A stretch of DNA of 64,000 nt from Vulcanimicrobiota bacterium. GTDB taxonomy: Bacteria; Vulcanimicrobiota; Vulcanimicrobiia; Vulcanimicrobiales; Vulcanimicrobiaceae. The notes under the pieces are model-generated. The model worked only from the letters and a program-made list of their open reading frames with translations, was not told where the DNA came from and searched no databases. The stretch lies in contig DAIDHQ010000008.1 in NCBI GenBank assembly GCA_027459645.1, positions 82,286-146,285 of the forward strand, read 5' to 3'. Positions 35,658-45,300 of the stretch are shown here, piece by piece (within the stretch, counting starts at the first letter, position 1; every line of letters begins with the position of its first letter). Both the position numbers and the translations under genes were made by a program.

Positions 35658-36878
35658 TTAATTCCATAGGTCCGCGAACCAGTTACGGACCCGCGTCAGG
35701 ATCGCGCCACCGCCGCCGCGACGGTGACCGTTGCTCGTTTCCATCTCGCCGTTGGCTCCAAAGAGCACGAGACCGATGGCGGTCGCATACTGCGGCTGCG
35801 ACATCGCATCGGTGAGTCCGCTGATCGTCGACGGAACGCCGACGCGTGCCGGCAATCCGAAGACTTCTTCCGAGATCGGCGTGAGGCCGCGCAAGAGCGA
35901 ACCTCCGCCGGTCAAAACGATTTCGCCGAGCACCAAATCACGCGGAACGTTTTCGACGATCTTCTGCTTGGCCATGCGCAGCGTTTCCAACACGCGCGGC
36001 AGCACGATGGAACGCAGTTGCTGCGTCGTCACCTCTTTGGTGCTGCGTCCGTCCAATCCGCGCACGGTGAAGCTCTGCTCGCCGTCTTCGGATTCGCCGG
36101 CGCCGTACTGTTTCTTGATCTCTTCCGCTTCGCCGAGCGACGTCTTTAAACCGAGCGAAATATCGTTCGTGAGGATGTTGCCGCCCACGGGAATCGTCGC
36201 CGTATAAATGGCGCTGCCGAGCGAATACACGGCGATGTCGGTCGTGCCGCCGCCGATGTCGAGCAAGACGACGCCGACCTGTTTTTCTTCGGCCATCAGC
36301 GTTGCAGCGGAACTCGCGAGCGGTTCGAAAATCAATCCCGCCGCTTCCAGCCCGGCGCGGTGCACGCACTTGAGCACGTTGGTGATGAACGTGCTGCCGC
36401 CGGTGACGATGTGCGTGTCGACTTCCAATCGTCCGCCGGCCATGCCGACCGGATCTTCGACGCCTTCTTGGCCGTCAACCGTAAAGAACCGCGGCAGCGC
36501 GTGAATGATCTGCCGATCGGCGGGAAGGTTGATGATCTTGCTCGCATCGACGACGCGGCGCACGTCGACGTGCGTAACTTCGCGATCTTCGTTCGACGTA
36601 GCAACGACGGCGCGATTGTTGGTGCTGCGAATGTGATCGCCCGTGATTCCGACGTACACGTCGCCCACGTGCAATCCGGCCATCCGTTCGGCTTTTTCCG
36701 TAGCCGCCTCGATCGATTTGATCGTCTCTTCCAGGTCGACCACGACGCCTTTGCGCATGCCGAGGGACGGAGCTTCCCCGACGCCGACGATTTCGAGCCC
36801 GTGCGGGCCTTCGACCGCGACGACGGCGCACGTCTTGGTTGTGCCGATATCGAGCCCGCAAACCGCCTCGTGCTTCAT
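35658..36878 (-). CDS. ftsA: Cell division protein FtsA
   Basis: Actin-like membrane tether for FtsZ. 406 aa from ATG 36878. Phosphate loops CGLDIGTTKTCAVVA and LLDIGGGTTDIAVYS, adenosine loop LTGGGSLLRGL, and a C-terminal amphipathic helix (ILTRVRNWFADLW) for membrane binding. Followed 71 bp later by ftsZ, the usual order. ftsQ, normally just upstream, is displaced to 39530-40285 by two plus-strand genes. Confidence 0.96.
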   Translation of the reverse strand: MKHEAVCGLDIGTTKTCAVVAVEGPHGLEIVGVGEAPSLGMRKGVVVDLEETIKSIEAATEKAERMAGLHVGDVYVGITGDHIRSTNNRAVVATSNEDREVTHVDVRRVVDASKIINLPADRQIIHALPRFFTVDGQEGVEDPVGMAGGRLEVDTHIVTGGSTFITNVLKCVHRAGLEAAGLIFEPLASSAATLMAEEKQVGVVLLDIGGGTTDIAVYSLGSAIYTATIPVGGNILTNDISLGLKTSLGEAEEIKKQYGAGESEDGEQSFTVRGLDGRSTKEVTTQQLRSIVLPRVLETLRMAKQKIVENVPRDLVLGEIVLTGGGSLLRGLTPISEEVFGLPARVGVPSTISGLTDAMSQPQYATAIGLVLFGANGEMETSNGHRRGGGGAILTRVRNWFADLWN

Positions 36879-37053
36879 CCGTTGGTTACCTTCCGCGTCG
36901 CGCGCCTCATTAACCGCTATATATTGGGGCATTAACGGGCAAACCCTACAACATACGGGACCTTTGGAGGGCGTTCGTGTGGGCTTGGCGCCGCAGCGCC
37001 CCGTTCCTTGCGGATAGAATGTGGATATCGGGAAGCGGCCAGGCAAGTGATTG

Positions 37054-37067
37054 TTAAGCGCGCTTAA
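37054..37067. promoter_or_regulatory. 14-bp perfect palindrome in ftsA/chemoreceptor spacer
   Basis: TTAAGCGCGCTTAA lies 36 bp before the chemoreceptor ATG in the 224-bp divergent region between ftsA and the chemoreceptor gene. Perfect symmetry and place suggest an operator, but no regulator is known. I found no convincing promoter hexamers in this spacer; a short 5-bp GC hairpin also occurs at 36987-37000. Confidence 0.4.
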
Positions 37068-37102
37068 ACCCGCATCGTCGGACGGCCGATGAACCCATTG
37101 AT

Positions 37103-39208
37103 ATGGAACGACGCACGAGCCTCGAGCGCGCGCTCACGATTGCTTTTAGCCTCGTGATCGTGGTCATGCTATTAATGGTGCCGGTCATGTACTGGGCAAT
37201 GAGCGGCATCTCAAGCCAAGCCGACGTGCTCAACAAACGGGTCATCGCGGGACAATTGGCCTACGCCAAGGTCGCAAGCGACGCCGACAGCCTTCGCGCT
37301 GCGACCCTCGAAGCGGCGACCAGCACCGATCCCGCCAGCGGCGCGCAGCAGCTCGCCCTCGCCAAGACGCTCGTGAAGCAGTTCCCCGAAGACGAGCGCA
37401 AGATGACCGACATCTTCTGCCCGGTCGACAAGGCAAAGCTGCAGGCAAATCTGAGCGCGACGCAATGCTCGCTCGCAACCGACCCGATCGCCAAGCAGAT
37501 CGGGCCGCTCGTCGATACCTTCGGCACCAGCGCCAGCGTCTATGACTTCCAGGCCCTCTCCGCCGTCAGTTTGCTTTCATCCGGAAAAAATAAGGATGCG
37601 CTCAAGCAAATCAACGGTGCTTCCGGCGCGGCGTATCAGAAGCAGAGCGCCGACGGCCAGGCGATGCTCAACGCCCTCACCAAGCTCGCCGCCGACCGCT
37701 ATAACAGCCTGATCCAGGCCAAGAACCTCGCCCTCATTACGCTCGTCGCCGGTATCGGCATCGCCGTCGTGGTGGTCTTTATCTCGATGGGCTGGTTGCG
37801 CGGGCTTGTGCTGCGCAGCATCGGCCGCTGCGTCGCAATCTTCGAAGCGATGGGCACCGGCGATCTCTCCCAACGCATCAATTGGCACGGCACCGATCTG
37901 TTGGGGCGCCTGGGCAACTCGATCGACGAGTTCGCAGAACGAATCTCGGGCATGATGGCGCGCATCCAGCGCGCGGCCCTTACCGTGCAGACCGCGTCGG
38001 ATAACAGCAACCGAATCGCCGTCGAAGTCGACAACCGCGTCAAAGAAGAACTCAACGCGCTCTCGCAAGCGCTGAATTATTCGAGCGACCTCTCGACGCA
38101 AGCCGGCACCGTTGCCGACAACGCGGAAGCCGTCGCCCGCCGGGTCTCCGACATCTCGAGCGCGGTCGCGGAAATGACCGCCTCGATCCAAGAGATGGAT
38201 CAAAACCTGTTGAACCTGGCGACCGTCGTCGAACAGGCCGTAGCCAACACGCAGGAGATGTCCGCGTCGATCGTCCAGGTGGCCGGCAATGCCGATCGCG
38301 TGCGCGCGGAATCTAACGTGACGGACCAGCAGGTCCGCGAAGGGCGCAACGAAGTGCTCGCGCTTTCGAAGGGCATGGGTTCGATCAGCGATACGGTCAA
38401 AGACGTCGTGGTCGAAATGCAAAGCCTCGACGGCGCCTCGCGGCAAATCGGCGAGATCCTCGGACTCATCGAAGAAATCGCCGACCAAACGAACCTGCTC
38501 GCGCTCAACGCCGCCATCGAGGCCGCGCGCGCCGGCGAACACGGACGCGGGTTCGCGGTCGTCGCCGACGAGGTCCGCAAGCTTGCCGAAAATTCCGCTA
38601 GTTCGACCAAGCAGATCGGCCAGCTCGTCGCCGACATCCAGCGTCGCACCTCGGCCGTGCTCGAACGTGCCGCACGCGCAAATTCGCTGGTCCAGAACAA
38701 CGCCGAGTCGGCGAATAACGTTACGCAGATGATTGAGGCCATCAGCACCCGCGTGACGGAGGTCGCTCAGCTTGTTTCCGAAATCAGTATCGCCACCACC
38801 GAGCAGGCCCGCTCCTCGGAAGAGCTTGCCAAGGCAAGCGAACAGATGGGCGCGATGACGCACGAGGCGGCCGCCACGATGCGCGAACAGGCCATCACGT
38901 CGAACCAGATCCTTGAAGGCGTCTCCGAGATCGAAAACCGCACGGCCCAAGTCGCGCGAGCCTCGATGGAGCAACAAGCCTCTATTCAAGGCCTGGGAAC
39001 GCGCGTCTCGCAGAGCAGCGAGCTCGGCAACAAGAATTCCGAGGCGATCGGCGCCCTCGCTTCGAGCGCCGACGAGGTCCACTCGGAGGCCACGCAGCTC
39101 CACGAACTCGTCGGCCAGTTCCAGACCGGTAAGTCTTCCCTGGAAGACGGGAAAACTGGTAGTCAGAAAGCCCTGGAAGACCCGGGGGCCCTTGCGCTAT
39201 CATCGTAA
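37103..39208 (+). CDS. Methyl-accepting chemotaxis protein
   Basis: 701 aa. Membrane helices at about 11-33 and 210-232 flank a periplasmic ligand domain of about 175 residues with two Cys ([10 protein letters not shown] and ATQCSLA) that could form a disulfide. A HAMP domain (around [18 protein letters not shown]) follows, then a long coiled coil with the signalling hairpin [20 protein letters not shown] and [20 protein letters not shown]. No C-terminal CheR-binding pentapeptide. The ligand is unknown. It interrupts the ftsQ-ftsA order on the opposite strand. No che genes are present. Confidence 0.93.
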   Translation: MERRTSLERALTIAFSLVIVVMLLMVPVMYWAMSGISSQADVLNKRVIAGQLAYAKVASDADSLRAATLEAATSTDPASGAQQLALAKTLVKQFPEDERKMTDIFCPVDKAKLQANLSATQCSLATDPIAKQIGPLVDTFGTSASVYDFQALSAVSLLSSGKNKDALKQINGASGAAYQKQSADGQAMLNALTKLAADRYNSLIQAKNLALITLVAGIGIAVVVVFISMGWLRGLVLRSIGRCVAIFEAMGTGDLSQRINWHGTDLLGRLGNSIDEFAERISGMMARIQRAALTVQTASDNSNRIAVEVDNRVKEELNALSQALNYSSDLSTQAGTVADNAEAVARRVSDISSAVAEMTASIQEMDQNLLNLATVVEQAVANTQEMSASIVQVAGNADRVRAESNVTDQQVREGRNEVLALSKGMGSISDTVKDVVVEMQSLDGASRQIGEILGLIEEIADQTNLLALNAAIEAARAGEHGRGFAVVADEVRKLAENSASSTKQIGQLVADIQRRTSAVLERAARANSLVQNNAESANNVTQMIEAISTRVTEVAQLVSEISIATTEQARSSEELAKASEQMGAMTHEAAATMREQAITSNQILEGVSEIENRTAQVARASMEQQASIQGLGTRVSQSSELGNKNSEAIGALASSADEVHSEATQLHELVGQFQTGKSSLEDGKTGSQKALEDPGALALSS

Positions 39209-39231
39209 AATCATCACGCTTTGGAGCACAC

Positions 39232-39522
39232 GTGCATAACAAACTAATCAAGTTGGCCCTAGCTGGGCTGGTGGTAATGCCCGTCGTCGCATCCGCGGCG
39301 ACGATCGACGCGAGCCTGATTCCGGACGGCACCTACACGGTGAAAGTCCAGAAGGTCATCGACAGCAAGCATATGCAAGTGGCGATGGACAACGGTTCGC
39401 AGACGACCCTTCAAGCCGGACGCCCTACGGTAGATTTTAGTAAAGTGAAGCCCGGCGACCAGGTGAAGTTGTCGCTCGGCAAGGGAGAGGTCTTGGTCTA
39501 CCTCGACCTATCGAACCACTAA
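39232..39522 (+). CDS. Small secreted protein, unknown
   Basis: 96 aa with a clear signal peptide (LIKLALAGLVVMPVVASAA) and a mature part of about 73 residues predicted as beta strands (TYTVKVQKVID, HMQVAMDNGS, QVKLSLGKGEVLVYLDL), like a small OB or SH3-type barrel. GTG start at 39232 with GGAG upstream. Lies 23 bp after the chemoreceptor gene on the same strand, so probably cotranscribed; a periplasmic accessory role is only a guess. Confidence 0.7.
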   Translation: MHNKLIKLALAGLVVMPVVASAATIDASLIPDGTYTVKVQKVIDSKHMQVAMDNGSQTTLQAGRPTVDFSKVKPGDQVKLSLGKGEVLVYLDLSNH

Positions 39523-39529
39523 AGCCGGC

Positions 39530-40285
39530 TCACTTTTTATAGACCACTACGGGCGTGCGAAGCGCCCGAAGATCGATTGCGGCTATGGGGCGCCGGCTGC
39601 GCCCCACTTGCTGCAAGATGGGATCGATCAGCGCGATCTTCTTTCCTAAATCGAGCCGGTCTCCCAACATCACGCGCACGCCGTCGCGCAAAACGACGTC
39701 CAGATCGCCGAAGCGATCCTGCGAAACCTGCGTCACATCGACGTGCGCTTCTTGCAAGCGTGCGAGATCGGCGGTCATGGCAACGACGTGCGGCTCCGAC
39801 AGAAAGCTTCCTGGATGCGCGGCCACCTGCAGATCGTGCGCCTCGACGAGCGGTAGCAAGGCGAATTGCGGCGTGGCCTGCTGCAAGACACGCAACTGAC
39901 GATCGATGACCAGACGAGACGACGCCGTTGCGACGACGGCGAACGGCGTGCGTTCGGTCACGTCGATCCGCACCGAGGCGGGAAGCGTGCGATGCACCCT
40001 CGCCGTGTCGATATAGGGAATAGCAACGATTCGCCGCTCGATCGAGCGCACGTTCTGAAGCCAAAGATTTCGTTTCACGTCGATGCGCGCGGCCGTCAGA
40101 ATGGCGTCCTTCGATACGACGCGGTTACCCGACACGTCGACGGCGTGCGGGTCGAGCGCGGGCCACGTCGCAAGCCAATACCCGCCAAACGCCGTCAGCG
40201 CGACCAGAATCGCGATTAAAAACCAAAACGGGCGCAGACGCGCGGCGGCGCCGGCTTTACGGCGCCGGTTTCGTTTGCGGCTCAC
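39530..40285 (-). CDS. ftsQ: Cell division protein FtsQ/DivIB
   Basis: 251 aa from GTG 40285 (GTGA overlap with the HAD gene). A short basic cytoplasmic tail, one membrane helix (FWFLIAILVALTAFGGYWLA), then the POTRA domain (DPHAVDVSGNRVVSKDAILTAA-type pattern around residue 55) and the FtsQ beta domain (IDTARVHRTLPASVRIDVTE, ERTPFAVV). Bridges FtsA-side and FtsL/FtsB-side components of the divisome. Convergent with the small secreted-protein gene, 7 bp apart. Confidence 0.86.
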   Translation of the reverse strand: MSRKRNRRRKAGAAARLRPFWFLIAILVALTAFGGYWLATWPALDPHAVDVSGNRVVSKDAILTAARIDVKRNLWLQNVRSIERRIVAIPYIDTARVHRTLPASVRIDVTERTPFAVVATASSRLVIDRQLRVLQQATPQFALLPLVEAHDLQVAAHPGSFLSEPHVVAMTADLARLQEAHVDVTQVSQDRFGDLDVVLRDGVRVMLGDRLDLGKKIALIDPILQQVGRSRRPIAAIDLRALRTPVVVYKK

Positions 40286-41100
40286 GCGAGCACGTACCGT
40301 TCGAGCGCTTCGGCGACGCCGTCTGCGGCTACGTCCGCAACGACGGCGCTCGCGACCTCGCGCAACTCTGGGGGAGCCGACCCCATCGCGATGCCGAGCG
40401 ACGACGCCCGAAGCAACGCAACGTCGTTCCACGAATCGCCGATCGCCGCCACCTGCGACATGTCGATGCGCAGATGCGCGGCGACGAAGCGCAAGGCGTC
40501 GCCCTTATCCACCAAGGGGTTGAGGATTTCGACGAACTCCGGATAGCTTCGCGTGACGTTCGCTCGCTGGCCGAGCGCTTCTCGCAGACGCGGCACGTAT
40601 GCCGCCGAACGCTCGGGGTCGTCGATTACGACGGCTTTGGTGGCCGGACTGTACGCGAACGTTTCACGCAACGACTCGACGACGACCGGCTGCGCGCCCG
40701 AAAGTGCGGCGTAGAGATCCGAAAAACGATTCCGTTGCTCGCAAAAGTACTCATCGTTGCGGTAGAGCTGCAAATGCATCCCGTCGCGCTCGACGACGTC
40801 GACGATCGCAGCGACCGTCTCCACGTCTATGGGCAGATCGCGCAACACCGCGTCGGAGCGCGGATCGATAACCGCGGCACCCTGATAACAGACCACGGGC
40901 GCGTCGAACCCCAGCTCCCGCGCAAAGGTCACCGCCGCGCGATACATGCGGCCCGTCACGATGCACCCCTGAACGCCGGCGTCGCGCATGCGCGCGACCG
41001 CGTCGCGCACGCGAGGGCGAAGGACTAAATCGCGGCCGATCAGCGTACCGTCCAGATCAAAGGCGACCAGACGATACTTCGATGGCACCGAGTCGATCAT
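40282..41100 (-). CDS. HAD-superfamily phosphatase, Cof/YidA type
   Basis: 272 aa. Motif I VAFDLDGTLIGRD, motif II VTGRMYRAAV, motif III lysine in LVDKGDALRF and motif IV IGDSWNDVALLRAS with a C2 cap between. Typical of Cof-type sugar-phosphate or nucleotide phosphatases; substrate not predictable. ATG 41100 overlaps the HisD-like stop by 4 bp; its stop overlaps ftsQ by 4 bp. Confidence 0.9.
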   Translation of the reverse strand: MIDSVPSKYRLVAFDLDGTLIGRDLVLRPRVRDAVARMRDAGVQGCIVTGRMYRAAVTFARELGFDAPVVCYQGAAVIDPRSDAVLRDLPIDVETVAAIVDVVERDGMHLQLYRNDEYFCEQRNRFSDLYAALSGAQPVVVESLRETFAYSPATKAVVIDDPERSAAYVPRLREALGQRANVTRSYPEFVEILNPLVDKGDALRFVAAHLRIDMSQVAAIGDSWNDVALLRASSLGIAMGSAPPELREVASAVVADVAADGVAEALERYVLA

Positions 41101-42380
41101 GCGCCGCTGCGCATCCGGGCGGTCTGTGCGTGTTGCGGGAGGCCTTCGAATTCGGCAAGCGCCGCGAGCGGTTGCGCGTCCCCGAGCATCCGCTCGCGCG
41201 AATTTTCGACTACGCTGAAGCTTCGCATGAATGCTCCGAGGGTCAGGCCCGATTCGAAGCGAGCTGCCCCGCAAGCCGGCTGCAGCGCGTTGATGCCGGC
41301 GAGCGCGTCCCCTTCGACGACCGGCGTCGCGTCGCCGACGAAAACCGCGCCGACGTGGCGCAGTTGCGCAAGATACGGTTCCGCATCGCGCAGGTGCAGA
41401 GCGACGCGTTCGGGCGCAAAAGAGTTGGCGACGGAGAGGACCTGATCGCGGTTTTGCGCGTGGATCAGGAAGCACGAGTTTTCGATCACTTCGGCGATGA
41501 TCTCGCCGCGTGCGAGGGTCCGCACCTCCAGCGTATCCACCAGTTGCGCTACCGCTTCCAGCAACGGTCGCGATTCGGAAACGACGCCGACCCTTGCGCA
41601 CACGTCGCGCTCGGCTTGCGTCAATAATTCGCCGGTGACGAGTTCGCTGTTCGCGCCGTCGTCTGCGATGACAAGCACCTCGGAGGGTCCCGCAAGACCG
41701 TCGATCGCGCACGTGCCGAAGACCTGGCGTTTCGCCTCCGTCACCAAACTGCCGCTTCCGCCGAAGATCTTGCAGACGGGTGCGATCGACTCGGTTCCAA
41801 ATGCCGCCGCAGCAATGGCCTCGGGACCTCCGACGGCGTAGAGTTCGTCGACCTCGCAAAGACTGCACGCGAAGAGCACGCCCGGATGAATGCGTCCGGC
41901 GGCATCCGGTTGTGCTAGTACGACGACGCGACCCACGCCCGCAATGCGGGCGGGCAACGCGGTCATCATCACGATCGACGCCGCGGAACCGGCACCTGCA
42001 TAGGCGGCGATCGACTCCAGCGGCCGATACCGCACGCCGTAGCGCGAACCGTCTTGATCGACGAAGTTCGAATCGGCATGGCGTTGGCGTTCGTGAAACC
42101 GCGTGATACGCGTCTTTGCAAGACGAAGCGCGTCGGCGATCTCCGGCGGCACGAGCGAACGCGCGCCTTCGTCCATCGGAATCGGCACGCGCAGATGCCC
42201 GAGATCGAAGCGCCCTTCGGTCACCGAACGCATTGCGTCGACGAGTGCGGCGTCCCCGCGCGTTCGCACCCCGGCGAGCGCGGCAGCTACTAGTTCGGCC
42301 TGCTCGCGCGAAGGCGACCATCCCGAACGGTACATGACGGCTAGCCGCCGGCTGTCGGAGGCGTCGATGACGCTAAGCAT
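41097..42380 (-). CDS. Histidinol dehydrogenase paralogue lacking active-site histidines
   Basis: 427 aa with full-length HisD fold: YAGAGSAASIVMMTALPARIAGV, FGTCAIDGLAGPSEVLVIAD. By alignment from memory to E. coli HisD, the zinc ligand His262 is Arg258 (QAER instead of QAEH), the catalytic base His327 is Arg325 (APER instead of APEH) and His367 is Ala365 (GINAL instead of TNHVL). Gln255, Glu324, Asp358 and His417 are kept. So normal zinc-dependent histidinol oxidation is unlikely. Not near other his genes; coupled to dnaE (8-bp overlap) and a HAD gene. It may have another dehydrogenase activity or a structural role. Confidence 0.85.
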   Translation of the reverse strand: MLSVIDASDSRRLAVMYRSGWSPSREQAELVAAALAGVRTRGDAALVDAMRSVTEGRFDLGHLRVPIPMDEGARSLVPPEIADALRLAKTRITRFHERQRHADSNFVDQDGSRYGVRYRPLESIAAYAGAGSAASIVMMTALPARIAGVGRVVVLAQPDAAGRIHPGVLFACSLCEVDELYAVGGPEAIAAAAFGTESIAPVCKIFGGSGSLVTEAKRQVFGTCAIDGLAGPSEVLVIADDGANSELVTGELLTQAERDVCARVGVVSESRPLLEAVAQLVDTLEVRTLARGEIIAEVIENSCFLIHAQNRDQVLSVANSFAPERVALHLRDAEPYLAQLRHVGAVFVGDATPVVEGDALAGINALQPACGAARFESGLTLGAFMRSFSVVENSRERMLGDAQPLAALAEFEGLPQHAQTARMRSGA

Positions 42381-45300
42381 CGCGCAGTTCCCCTACGTTT
42401 CCGCGTCCGAAGATGCGTTCGAGTTCGTCGCGCAGGCGATGATCGGAAGCGACGGTGCGCGAGAGCCGCTGGCTGCGGCCACGCGCGTGCAGCATGATCG
42501 GCACCTCACCGGGCCATTCGTCGACGAGTGCAGCAAGCCGGTCGATCTGATCGCGCGACTGCACGTCGACGCGCCACCCGAGCACGGAACGCGCTGTCGC
42601 GGCGCGCGCGCTCGGAACGAACGGCGTTACCTCGTTCGCGCTCACCGAGAGTTCGATCGGCGGTTCTTCTCCGGGAGCCGCACCGGGGCGTTCCCGCAGA
42701 CGCAGCCGTCCTTTGACGATCAGGATCGCGTCGTCGACGAAGTACTGTTGCACGGCGGCATAGAGCTTCGCGAAAACCACGACGTCGGTCGTACCGGTCG
42801 TATCTTCGAGCGTCGCGATCAGAATCTGCTGCCCCGCTTTGGTGAGCGTGCGCCGCACGCTCGTCACCATCCCGGCCACGGTGACCGATGCGTCGTCCTC
42901 GGCCTCGCGCAGATCTTTTACCGGCGTCGCACCGGTCCGCGCCAGCTGCTCTGCAACGTCGGAGAGCGGATGGCCCGAAACGAAGATGCCGAGCGTCTCC
43001 TTCTCCCACGCCAACGCCTCGCGATTGCTCGGGGGAGGGACGTTCGGCAGCGTGGGAACCAGCGACGGCGCATGTTCGGCCATATCGCCGAAGAGCGAGA
43101 ATTGGCCCATTTCCGCCTCGCGCGAGGCATGCGCCGCGAGATCCATCGCAACGTCGACCGCGGCGAGCTTCTGCGCGCGATTTCCGGGCAACGTGTCCAG
43201 GGCGCCGCATTTAATGAGCGCTTCGAAGACGCGCCGGTTTACCTGCTTGCCGTCGACGCGCTTGGCGAGATCGAAAAGATCAACGAACTTGCCGCCGTCT
43301 TCTCGCGCCGCGATGATACTCTGCACGGCTCCTTCGCCGACGCCCTTGATGGCGGCCAAGCCAAAGCGAATGCGATCGCCGACGACCGCGAAGTCCACGA
43401 GCGATTCGTTGATGTCGGGCGGCAGCACTTCGATGCCGATCTTCTTCGCCTCGTCGAGATACTCGACGAGTTTGTCGGTCTTGTCCTTTACCGACGTCAT
43501 GAGCGCGCTCAAGTACGGCAGCGGATGATTGGCCTTGAGATAGGCGGTTTGATAGGCGATCCAGCCGTATGCGGCGGCGTGCGCCTTATTGAATCCGTAT
43601 CCGGCGAAGGGTTCGATGAACGCGAAGATCTGCTCGGCGAGATCGCGGTCGATGCCCGACGTCGCTTTCGCGCCTTCGACGAACTTCTCGCGATAGACGG
43701 GGATCTTATCCTTCTGCTTCTTTCCCATGACCTTGCGCAATTCGTCGGCTTGGCCCATGGTGAAGCCCGCCAAGTCGCGCGCCATCTGCATGATCTGCTC
43801 TTGATAGATCGGCACCGAGTACGTGCCTTCCAAAATCGGTTCGAGTTTCGGATGCAGGTATTTCGGTTTGGTGCGGCCGTGCTTGTTGCTGATGTACTGC
43901 GGAATCCACTCCATCGGTCCCGGACGGTAGAGCGCCACGAGCGCGATGATGTCTTCGAAGTGCGAAGGTTTGAGCTCGACGCAGACGCGTTTCATACCGT
44001 CGGATTCGAGCTGAAACGCGCCCATCGTTTCACCGCGAGAAAGCATCTCGTAGGTCCTGCGGTCGTCGTCGGGAATCGTTGCGATGTCGAAGGCCGGATC
44101 GGTGATGCGGCGGATCTCCTTGACCGCGTCGTTCATGACGGTCAAGTTGCGCAAGCCCAAGAAATCCATCTTGAGCAAGCCGATCTTTTCGACCCACACC
44201 ATGTCGAACTGCGTGTTGACGCCGCCGTCGTTGAACTTCACGAGCGGCGCGTAATCGATCAGCGGACCCGCCGAAATCACGACTCCGGCCGCGTGCGTGC
44301 CGGCGTTGCGCGCCAACCCTTCGATATCTTTGGCGGTGTCGAGCAGCTTGCGAATCTGCGGGTTCATCGCATACGCCGACTTCAGTTCCGGAATCTGTTC
44401 GAGCGCTTGGCCGATCGTAAGACCGCCGGGGCCCGACGGGATCATCTTCGCAACCTTATCGACGTCCGGAAGCGGCACGCCGAGCGCCCGGCCGGCGTCG
44501 CGGACGGCCGCGCGCGCGGCCATCGTACCGAACGTCACGATCTGCGCGACCCGCTCTTTGCCGTACTTGTCGGTAACGTAGGCGATGACTTCGTCGCGGC
44601 GCTCCACGCAGAAGTCCGTATCGATATCGGGCATCGAGATGCGATCCGGATTCAAAAAGCGTTCGAAGAAGAGATTGAATTTCAGCGGATCGAGATCGGT
44701 GATCTTCAAGCAGTACGACACGACCGAACCGACGGCCGATCCGCGGCCGGGACCGACCGGAATATCGTGGTCGCGCGCGTATTTGATGAAATCCCAGACG
44801 ATCAGGAAGTAGGCCGCGAAGCCCATCGTCGTAATGACGTCGAGTTCGTAGTTCAACCGCTCGCGCAACGCCACGTCGTTCGCGGCACGTTCCGCGCCGT
44901 AGCGCTCGATCAAACCCGCTTCGCAAAGCTCGCGCAGAAACTCCGGTGCGGTCTTCTCGGGCGCCGGCGGATCCGGTTGCGGAACCGGATATTCCGGAAG
45001 ATGGTGGATCTTCTCGGGAATCTTGATGTCGATGCGTTCGGCGATCTTGACCGTGTTTTCGCACGCTTCGGGAAGATCGCTCCACAGTTCGTACATCTCT
45101 TCCGCGGACTTGACGTAAAACTGATCGGAATAGAACTTCATGCGGCTGGTGTCGGAAACGGTCTTTCCGGTCCCGATGCACAGCAACACGTCGTGCGCCG
45201 GCGCGTCGCGTTGTTCGAGGTAATGCGAGTCGTTGGTCGCGACGATCGGAACGTTCAACTCGCGCGCCACTTTAACGAGGCCGGTGTTAATGACGTCCTC

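Noticed and set aside
35587..35667. Longer FtsZ start sites
   Set aside because: The ATG at 35586 has the only strong ribosome site; the extra residues are not FtsZ-like.
36987..37000. Short GC hairpin upstream of the chemoreceptor gene as a terminator or attenuator
   Set aside because: Five-bp stem without T tract, common by chance in GC-rich DNA.
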